Shown here in pieces: positions 34,493 through 44,600 of a DNA stretch of 64,000 nt; within the stretch, counting starts at the first letter, position 1, and every line of letters begins with the position of its first letter. This DNA is from Hysterangium stoloniferum (Eukaryota > Basidiomycota > Agaricomycetes > Hysterangiales > Hysterangiaceae): contig WHVD01000010.1 of the NCBI GenBank assembly GCA_015178975.1, positions 930,001-994,000 of the forward strand. The letters are read 5' to 3'. A program made the translations under genes and the position numbers. A model generated the notes under the pieces. It made no database searches and was not told the origin of the DNA. It saw only the letters and a program-made list of their open reading frames with translations.

Positions 34493-37400
34493 CATATCAC
34501 AATCACTGTTAGAAGTTAGAAAAGTTAGAAACAATCAATCAAAATACATTAAAACTTCAATCTAATAATACATCTTTGTACACTATATTTGCTGTTCTCT
34601 TTGTCTCCTTTAATAATATTTTTATCCTATTCCAACTTCTTCCCCTTGAAAGTCCCACATACAATTGCCCATGTCCAAACACTGCCATTCTCAAATCTAT
34701 TCCCACCACTTTCAAAGACTGTCCCTGTGACTTGTTAATTGTCATTGCAAATGCCAACCGCACTGGAAACTGAATACGATGCAGTTTAAATGGCAGTTGA
34801 TCATCATTTGTAATTATTTTGATCCGTGAAAGAAATGCCATTTTTCCAGTACATGGTCCAGTTAGAATCCGCACTTGAAGCAAATGATTTTCCATTTTCA
34901 CCAGTCGCAATCGTGTCCCGTTGAAAAGCCCCCTCTGTGGATCTATGTTCCGTAACAGCATCAATGGCACTCCTGGCTTCACCTCAAGTCGACTTGGTGG
35001 GATTCCACCAAAATTCAGGCCATTCAAATACTCTACAGGATACATCTCTGTCTCACTGTCTCCCTCTGCAGTATCAGCACTGTGATACATACGACTCTCT
35101 CCAGGGAATTTATTCAGAAGTTCTGAATTAATCTCATCTACTTCTGAATTCCTTGGACACAGAATTGCCCGGTCTAAGAAGACTTCATCTTGCCAATCCC
35201 TTTGGTCTCTATCCACATGGATGTCTGGATATATCTCAGCAATTAGATCTGACATTTCTGGACCACAGATCATATGAGGAGGGATATCCATTGTATGATC
35301 CAAAGGTAAATCCTTTCCATGGCCTATATCCAATAGCCACTGAGCAAACTGTTCACTGTCTGGATCATCCTGGTCCACCCGCATATTCTTTTTCAAGAAG
35401 AGTACCTTGATATGCTTCCAGAGTTCTGATTTCTGGATACATTGTCCAATGATCTGTTCTTTTGAACCCTTTGGTACAACAGGCAAAGTCTGCTGGAAGT
35501 CACCTCCCCAGGCCACAGGGATCCCTCCAAAGGGAAGATCCTCCTTGTCTAATAAATCCCTCAGGGTTCTGTCAACTGCCTCACATGTGAAACGTGACTG
35601 CATGGGAACTTCATCCCAGATAATCAGTCGGACCTTCTTCATGAGCTCTGCTTTTTCTGAACCCTTTTTGATATGACATAGAGCATCCTTCTCACAGGGA
35701 ACAGGGATTGAAAATGTGCTGTGAGAGGTGCGACCACCCTTGAGAATCATTGATGCAATTCCAGAAGATGCCACACAAAGTACAATGTAGCCCTTGGCCC
35801 TACATGCATGTGCCAGAGTATTCCATACAAAGGACTTGCCAGTACCACCTGGACCATTCACAAAAAACAATTTGCCCTGCTGCTCATCCACTGCTTTCAT
35901 TATAGTCTCAAAGGCAGCTCGTTGTTCAGGATTACACTTTTCAAGATTGGCTTGGGCACTGGCATGCTCAATATCAACATCATAATCTGACTGCTCCCTA
36001 ATGAGACGGTTGCCAACAATGCCATCCCAAACATCAGTGCAGTTTGGCATGGTTGGATAGTGTGAAAGGGACTTTCCAGAATAGCGGAGGATCTTATCAA
36101 TCTCATAGAGACCAAAGTCATAAATCCTGTCTGGTGATGGATTGACAATGCCATGTTTTTGCTGAAGTATGAACTTCAAATCATCACAAAGAAATACTTT
36201 AAAGTCATTCCAGAGTTCATGGGGTTGTGCAGGGGAGGACATGGTCAAAATGATGGCAAACAACCTGCGAAGTTGAAACCCAGACTCTATGCGACTGGCT
36301 TCTGTGAGGCACATGTGCCACTGGCGGTCATCTTCAAGCAAACCATGTGCAACACAGGCTTGCTGAAATGTGGGATAAGTCTCACCCTGAAAAGTCCTGA
36401 GCTGTTCAAATGAGGTGGCACCTTTGACAACAGTGAGCAAAGTACGGAGGTGGAATCTTTCCCCACTGGCAATATTGACAAAATGAATGCGCCCTATGGA
36501 AAAACCACTTTGACGTGGCTTCCATGATTTCTTCTTGGGGACATATGTGAAATACTCAGGAAAGTCCATATAAAATGTGTCCTGGGCACGCTGTCCATTA
36601 TAACCAATGAGACCCTTGGCATTAGCTTCAAAATAAGCCATGAGAGTTGTCCCTGAACGCTCTGCCCTTTGTAAAGCCTCAGCAGGACCTTGATCAGCAT
36701 CAAAAAGTACAGTGTTTTCCCCAGGAAGATGGACACCAAGTGCCATTACTGCAGGAACCTGGGTGTGGAGTTCATTACGCATTAACCGCCAGACAGATTC
36801 ATGTGCACTGACATAACGTGCATCAATGTACTGTTGAATTTCATCTGGTGTCTTTCCAAATTCCATAGTTGTACGATCATGGCCCTTGTAACAGTATTTA
36901 TGCATGTACTTCATTGACCTATTGGTAAAGGTCAACTCTACATTGATGTGACATTCAAAGGTGAGAATCAAAATGGGGGAGTAAGGGACAACATGTCTGT
37001 TGTCATATGTAAACTTGGGAGTTTGATAAACCCTTCCATTGTTGGGGCGACGGCATGTTGGATAGCCTTCCTCATTGACAATAGTGGCTTCACACCAATC
37101 CTTTGGATAGTGTTTACTGCATTCCTTATCTACCATACAGGCAGCATTTGGATGATCAGTTCCACAGGGACCATGGGTCATGAGCTGACCTACTAAATTA
37201 AACAGTCTGGGATGTGTTTCAGGATCTGGAAAACAGGCAGAAACCATGGAGTCAACATCTTCTGGTGTCCTTGGCTTATTCTGGTCATCAAACCATATAA
37301 GGCAGTGCATGTGTGGAAGACCCCGCTTTTGGAATTCAATGACATGGATGTGGGCTACTGTTCTACCAAAGATGTGGTCCTCTGTGATCATCTTGAGCAA

Positions 37401-38819
37401 CTTAGCCTTCTTGGCAGCAAAGACCCTGGAGACTAAATCAGGACGATCAGCTGGAGTCTGGCCAGGAAGCAATTCATCAGTAACCTCCTTCCACTTGGGA
37501 TTGGCTGTCATGGTGATGAAGCAGCTGGCATTGCCATACTTTCGTGCAATTGCAAATGAATTTTGCAAACTTTGTCTCATATCCCTTGAACTGCCAGTAA
37601 ATGTAGAAGGAAGTATGACCCTCTGACCAATACTATTGGCATCTGTGTTGACATCCTCACGTGTAAAGGCATCGACCACCTGGTTGTAGAGTTCTGCACG
37701 TAACCTTGGTTGATTATCTCTGAGAAACCTCAATCTGCGCTGCTCCGTTACTGCCCAGGCATTGACAATATACTGTTGGAATAGCTTTTGTGCATAAAAA
37801 AGGGTCATGGCTTCGTATGCTCTGGGAAATAGGCGATAGGCATAATATTCACATTGGGTCACCTTCCGACTTTTATCTTCATCTTCACCTTCTTCATCCT
37901 GCTGTCCAGGCTGGGGCTGCCAATTTTGATTGGCATAGGGAATGTCCCATGACCAACCACGCTCACCCCTGGGAAAGAGCATGACATAATGAAGGGGTGT
38001 ATAAATGGCTTGTGCATCATGGACATGATGGAACTGGCCCCTCTCCTCTGAACAATAATATCCCTTGGGTCACCACGACCTGTATCACCATCTCCAGGGA
38101 GAATGACTGCAAGTTCATCACCGGTTGGAAGATTGTACCGTCTGGGATCATTAAAAGCTTTGTAGCTCAGCCTGACATGTAACCTTGGAGTCTCTGCCTG
38201 TGTCCTCAATCGCTCATGTGCCTGGCGATAGAGTTGTATAAAGGGATTATATTGCTCCATCATATCCTGCAAGTCAGAAAAGGTTTGGTTATTTAGGTTT
38301 CTATTTGCCCTGTGATTCTGCCTCTGCTGCAATGCCTGCCTCAGTCCATCCTCCTGTGCCAATGCAGGATCATGGATGTAAAGCTGAGCATAACTACGTG
38401 ATACACCTTCTGTGTAAGGAATCAAGGCACCATGCTGGTGATACAATTCACCATGGATTTTGAAGACATATGGGCCACCACCGCCTTGCAAGACAGACTC
38501 ATCCAAATTGACACCGAGTGATGTAAATGCAAATGCATTATTATAGGCACGAATATTCTTGAGAAATTCTCTGCTATTGTCTGTGTTATTCTCCAGGAGA
38601 GACCTTAAAGTGTGAGGGACTGGCTCAAGTATTGGGAGGGCCACCTTTCCTCGCTTGCAACACTTGCCAAATTTTGGATGTGTCTTAGAGCTATTTGAGA
38701 TACGCTCATCCATCCAGTGCAAAGCTCCACAGTCTGAACACTGTATGTCCATACGTCCCAAGTCATGTCTTTGAAACCGGTCCTCCACAACTGGTTGCCG
38801 TCCAATAGGTAATTGTGGA

Positions 38820-39790
38820 ATGGGTGGTGGAGGCATAGCTGCAGGCTGTAAAATGGCTGGAGGTGGGGGAATAACTGGAGGTGGGGGAATAACTGGAAGT
38901 GGGGCTAACTGTAGTTGCTGTTGCTGTTGTGGAGCTGGATTTTCAGGTAGATGGTGAAGCTGTGGTGGTGCCCACTGCAAAATAGGTGCTTGTTGTTGTT
39001 GTGGAGCTGGATTTCCAGGTGGATGATGCTGCTGTGGTGGTGGTAACTGCAAAATAGGTACCTGTGCCTGGAGTTGTGGAATGGCAGGAGGTAGTACTAA
39101 CTGTAGCTGTTGTTGCTGTTGTGGAGCTGGATTTCCAGGTGGATGGTGAAGCTGTGGTGGTGCCCACTGCAATATAGGTTGTTGTTGTTGTTGTGGAGCT
39201 GGATGTCCAGGTGGATGGAAATGCTGTGGTGGTTGCCACTGCAAAATAGGTGGTTGTTGTTGCTGTGGATGGTAATGCTGTGGTGGTTCCCACTGTAAAA
39301 TAGGTGGTTGTTGCTGCTGTGGATGGTGATACTGTAGTGGTGCAGCTACATTTCCTGGTTGATGACCATGCTGTGGATGTGGTGCTGACTGTAAAATTTG
39401 TGGCTGCAGTTGAGCAGGTTGGTCTAACCGTGGTAAAGCAGCATACTGAGCATACAGAGCAGCTACTCCAGCAGAGCCAACTGCAGGCTGGACAGCTTCA
39501 CCTGCAGGTGCACCCTGTTGTATATAAAGTGGTTGCTGAAGTTGAGCAGCTACATTGCCTCGTACATGACCTGGTGCCTGTGGCTGAACAGGTGCATTTG
39601 CTGGTTGATGACCTTGCTGGATATGTGGTGCTAACTGCAAAATTGGTTGCTGCAATTGAGCAGCTACATTGCCTCGTACATGACCTGGTGCATTTGCTGG
39701 TTGATGACCCTGCTGGATATGTGGTGCTAACTGCAAAATTGGTTGCTGCAATTGAGCAGCTGGATTTCTCCGTCCACGACCCTGCCTAAG
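38820..39790 (-). repeat. Pro/Gln-rich coding repeats of RepHel 2
   Basis: Imperfect repeats (TGTTGTTGTTGTGGAGCTGG and CAGGTGGATG words on the plus strand) encode a disordered N-terminal tail with QQQQ and PILQ words. Two near-identical blocks at 39595-39680 and 39685-39765 are a recent duplication. Confidence 0.75.
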
Positions 39791-39856
39791 AGGTTGTAAT
39801 GGTGGCAAATTTTCATACTGCCTACGCAAAAGAGCCACTGCATCAGAGCCAACTAT

Positions 39857-40000
39857 AGCAGAGCCACCTGCAGCAGAGCCACTTGCAGCAGAGCCACTTG
39901 CAGCAGAGCCACTTGCAGCAGAGCCACTTGCAGCAGAGCCACTTGCAGCAGAGCCACCTGTAGCAGAGCCACCTGCAGTAGAGCCACCTGGCTGAGCAAC
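39857..40000 (-). repeat. 15-bp coding repeat (GSAAS)
   Basis: About nine to ten units of AGCAGAGCCACTTGC in frame with RepHel 2, giving Gly-Ser-Ala-Ala-Ser repeats. Copy 3 has only about four units (46490-46540), so the number varies between copies. Confidence 0.85.
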
Positions 40001-40228
40001 CAAAAATGGATTATCAGGTTGACCTCTACCAACAGGGAGATCTCCAAATGGTCGAGGAGGGAGTAATATATTAGAATTCACAGCTAAACGTCGATGACGA
40101 TCAGATGGAGATGTCATTTGCAATTGTGCCCTACGCTGCCTTCGCTCCTCCTCCCGATTACGCTCAGGTGTTCGATCCATACTAATATAGCAATCACAGC
40201 AGTAGTAGCAGAGAGAGAAACCCTGCAA

Positions 40229-41533
40229 GAGAGGGGGAAGAGAGGAGGGGCAGAAAGTTGTGGTGAATTAGACTAAAATAAGCCAAAGAAAATTACAGGG
40301 AAAGGACTCACTTTCAATACTCCACTTATACTTATATGGAGTGGTCACAAACACAGTAGAGAGTGGCAGAAAAGAAATGCAGACAAATGGCTCTAAAATA
40401 GCCTAAAAACATGAACAATAATGTATAAATATCTTTTAATAGCATGAGGGAAGGTACCAATACAAACTGGGAGATATGTTATATCTTCCAGTAACAATAG
40501 AAACAGCAATCAAGGCAAAACGGCCCAGAATAGACGGTCAATTTCACTGTAAGAACAATATTTGAGCAAAAAAAGGTAAGATTAATTACAGGGACAGGAA
40601 TCACCTTCAATACTCGACTTATAATCACAGAGAAGACTCAAAAAGCAGTGGAGAGTCCTATGGAAAGGAAATTCAGACAAATAGATCTAAAATAACCCAA
40701 AAATGGGTAAAATAATGCATAAATATATTACAACAGCATGAGAAAGCCCAAAACATACCTGATATTATAGGATAGTCTTCAGACTGTGTATTTCAAAATT
40801 ATGAATGAGAAGAACACCCGGGAAAGGGTAATCTGACTGCCAATAAATTATTTAATCATTAAAAAAAGCGAAAATTAAATAATAATTGGTAGAAGCTCAC
40901 CACACCTTTTATATTGCCTGAGGAGTTGAAGAAGGGTTCAGAGATGATAAATGCTCAATATGGGGGGTCCAGGGCCAGTGGATGGCCAGACTCTAACTGC
41001 AGAATAATATATTTAATTATTAAAAAAGCGAAATTTAATAGGATTAAATAGAGCCCTCAACACACCTTGATATGGGCCCAGATACCTTGAGAAATATTCC
41101 AGAGAGGATCCCCTCACAATTTAAAGAGGACAAAGCCGGGGGAGGGAGAGGGGAAGGGAGAAAGTATGGCAGCCTCAAGGCTTTACAGCGGGCTTCCGGG
41201 CTTCCCGCGGCTATGGCCTAAAATGTTCCCACGCGTCGCAAATAGTTCCGGGTATGTCACAAATGTCACGGAAAAGCTCCCGCGCCGTGAGAAAAGCTCC
41301 CGCGGCGTCATTAAATACTCCCGCGTGTGCAAAAATGCCCCCGCGCTGACTAATAAGAGACTTCGGGCGCTAGCGCGCCCTCAGCTTAGTCACACACTCA
41401 CACGCACCCTCATCGGGATTTTTCGACCCTGATGGGGAAGAAGCTCGGGCGCTCCGCGCCCTCACGGATTGGGGCGCCTTCGGCGCCTAAAAAGCGCCCA
41501 CCACCCACCGTACAACTTTACTTTATATGATGA
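40229..41533 (-). other. 5' leader of Helitron unit 3
   Basis: Non-coding, homologous to 46780-47971 of unit 4. It contains repeated CCAAAAA..AATAATGCATAAATAT blocks and TTAAAAAAGCGAAA words, which are also in the unit 1 leader. A CpG-rich stretch (41190-41500) with GGGCGC(T)..GCGCCC inverted words follows near the 5' terminus. Confidence 0.55.
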
Positions 41534-41682
41534 CAAGCTTAGGAACCCTTGCTACGCTGCGGGGCGGTCGCTTTGCGACCGGCCCCACAACTTTGCTGCG
41601 GGCTCCAGCTTGATGCAAACCCCTCACATCCACAACTCTTAACTATCTAATACAATCATTGTCAGGAAAAAAAATCAAATTC

Positions 41683-44600
41683 TCAATCTAATAATACATC
41701 TTTGTACACTATATTTGCAGTTCTCTTTGACTCCTTCTCTAATAATATTTTAACCCTATTCCAACTTCTTCCCCTTGAAAGTCCTACATACAATTGCCCA
41801 TGTCCAAACACAGCCGTTCTCAAATCTAATCCTACTAATTTCAAAGATTGTCCCTGTGACTTGTTAATCGTCATTGCAAATGCCAGTCGTACTGGAAACT
41901 GAACCCGATGAAGTTTAAAAGGGAGTTCATCATCATTTGTAATGATTTTAATCCTTGAAATAAATGCCTCTTCCCCAGCACATGGTCCAGTTAAGATCCG
42001 CACCAAAAGCAAATGATTTTCCATTTTCAGTAGTCGCAATTTTGTACCATTGAAAAGTCCCATCTGTGGATCTATGTTCCGTAGTAGCATTAAAGGTACT
42101 CCTGGCTTCATCTCAAGTCGACTTGGTGAAATTCCACCAAAGTTGAGACTATTTAAATATTCCACAGGATAGACTTCTGCCTCCATGTCACCCTCTGCAG
42201 TGTCAGCACTGTGGTAGACACGACTCACTCCAGGGAATCTATTCAGAAGTTCTGAATTAATTTCTTCTACATCTGAATTCCTAGGACACAGAATAGCACG
42301 GTCTAAGAAGTCTCCATCTTGCCAATCTCTTTGGTCTCCATCCACATGGATGTCTGGATATATCTCAGCAATTAGATCAGATATTTCTGGACCACAGATC
42401 ATATGAGGAGGGATATCCATTGTATGATCCAAAGGCAAATCCTTTCCATGACCTACATCTAAGAGCCACTGAGCAAACTGATCACTGTGTGGATCATGCT
42501 GATCAACCCGCATATTCTTTTTCAAGAAAAGTACCTTGACATGGTTCCAGAGTTGAGATTTTTGAATACATTCACCAATAATCTGTTCTTTAGAGGCACG
42601 TTGTACAACAGGCAAAGTCTGCTGGAAGTCACCTCCCCAGGCAACAGGAATGCCTCCAAAGGGGAGAGCATCTTTGTCTAATACATCCCTTAGAGTTCTG
42701 TCGACTGCCTCACATATGAAATGTGACTGCATTGGAACTTCATCCCAGATGATGAGGCGTACTTGCTTCATGAGCTCTGCCTTTTCTGAGCCCTTTTTGA
42801 TGTGACATGAGGAGTTCTTCTCACAGGGAACAGGAATTGCAAACATGCTATGAGAGGTGCGACCACCTTTGAGAATAATTGATGCAATTCCAGATGAGGC
42901 GACACAAAGGACAATGTAGCCTTTGGCATGACATGCATGTGCAAGAGTATTCCATACAAAGGACTTGCCAGTGCCACCTGGGCCATTGACAAAGAACATT
43001 TTGCCCTCCTGCTGCTCATCAACTGCCTTGATGATAGTGTCAAAAGCCACTTGTTGTTCAGGATTGAACTTTTCAAGATTGGCTTGGGCACTGGCATGCT
43101 CATGATCAAGATTATAATTCTTCTGCTCCCTAATGAGACGATTGCCAATGAACTGATCCCAATTCTCAGTGATTTGTGGCATGGTTGGATAGAGTGAAAG
43201 AGACTTTCCAGAATAGCGGAGGATTTTATCAATCTGATAGAGACCAAAGTCATAAATTGTGTCAGGTGCTGCATTGTCAATGTTATATGTAACCCTCAGG
43301 ATCCAGTCCAAATCATCACAGATAAATTCTTTGAACTCATCCCAGAGTTCTTGAGGTTGTGCAGGGGAGGACATGGTCAAAATGATGACGAACAACCTGC
43401 AAAGTTGAAGGCCAGGCTGTATGCGACTGGCTTCTCTGAGGCACATGTTCCACTGGCGATCATCTTCAAGCAAACCACGTGCAACACAGGCTTGTTGAAA
43501 TGTGGGATGGGTCTCACCCTGAAAAGTCCTTAGATTTTCAAATGAGGTGGCACCTTGGACGACAGTGAGCAATGTACGGAGGTGGAATCTTTCACCACAG
43601 GCAGCATTGACAAAATTGATGCATCCTATGGAAAAACCACTTTGACGTGGCTTCCATGATTTAGTCCTAGCTACAAATGTAAAATACTCGGGAAAATCCA
43701 TATACAATGTGTCCCTGGCACGGCGACCATTGTAGCCAATAAGATCCTTGGCATTAGCTTCAAAATAAGCCATTAAAGTTGTGCCAGCACGCTCTGCCCT
43801 TTGTAAAGCCTCAGCAGGACCCTGATCAGCATCAAAAATGACAGTGTTTTCCCCAGGGAGGTGGACATGAAGTGCCATTACTGCAGGAACCTGGGTGTGG
43901 AGTTCATTGCGCATTAATCGCCAGACAGACTCATGTGCACTAACATATCGTGCATCAAGATACTGTTTAATCTCATCTGGTGTCTTTCCAACCTCCATAG
44001 TTGTGCGATCGGGGCCTTTGTAACAGTATTTATGCATATACTTCATTGATCTATTGGTAAAGACCAACTCGACATTGATATGGCACTCAAAGGTGAGAAG
44101 CAGAATAGGAGAGTAAGGAACAACATATCTGTTGTCATATGTAAACTTGGGAGTTACATAAACCCTCCCATTGTTGGGACGAAGGTAGAATGGATAGCCT
44201 TCCTGATTGACAATGGTGGCTTCACACCAATCCTTTGGGAAGAATTTACCACATGTACCATTGGCCATACAGGCAGCATTTGGATGATGAAGACCACAGG
44301 GGCCATGGGTCATGAGTTGACCTACTAAATTAAATAGTCTGGGATGTGTTTCAGGATCTGGAAAACAGGCAGAAATAATTGAATTGACATCTGCAGGTGT
44401 CCTTGGCTTATCCTGCTCCTCAAACCATATAAGACAGTGCATGTGTGGAAGACCCCGCTTTTGGAATTCAATGACATGGATATGTGCTACTGTTTTACCA
44501 AAGATATGGCCTTCTGTAATCATTTTCAGCATTTTAGCCTTTTTGATACCAAAGACACGTGAGACCAAATCAGGGCGATCAGCAGGGGTCTGGCCAGGAA

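Larger units (their letters stand above)
34557..40228 (-). pseudogene. RepHel Helitron transposase 2, one frameshift
   Basis: Nearly complete minus-strand RepHel in two frames: 40228-37859 (N-terminal) and 37982-34557. The N-terminus has a GSAAS repeat and a long Pro/Gln-rich region with PILQW and QQQQ words. It then follows copy 3 through a Cys-rich segment (CSDCGALHWMDERI, CCKRGK) and the Helitron_like_N region. The HUH motif is GLPHMHCLIWF (His codons 37305-37313) and the Tyr pair is QQYIDARYVSAHE. The helicase has GPGGTGKS (about 35840-35862), LIIWDEVPM and NKSQGQSL. The break is near 38040-38052. There the correct continuation (GQFHHVHDAQAIYTPLHY) lies in the other frame across a purine run, a one-base indel. 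Total coding length is about 1890 codons, longer than copy 3 because of the repeats. Confidence 0.92.
34201..41533 (-). mobile_element. Helitron unit 3 (7.3 kb)
   Basis: The 3' CTTG end is at 34201, with hairpins 34232-34248 (CAGTCGCTTCGCGACTG) and 34280-34300. The 5' end is TC at 41533. It encodes RepHel 2 with a single frameshift. A 20-bp repeat lies between the terminal hairpins and the gene. Close relative of unit 4. Confidence 0.85.

Noticed and set aside
36147-36413. Plus-strand frames inside the three RepHel genes
   Set aside because: Shadows of the minus-strand coding sequence; they repeat at the same relative place in each Helitron copy.
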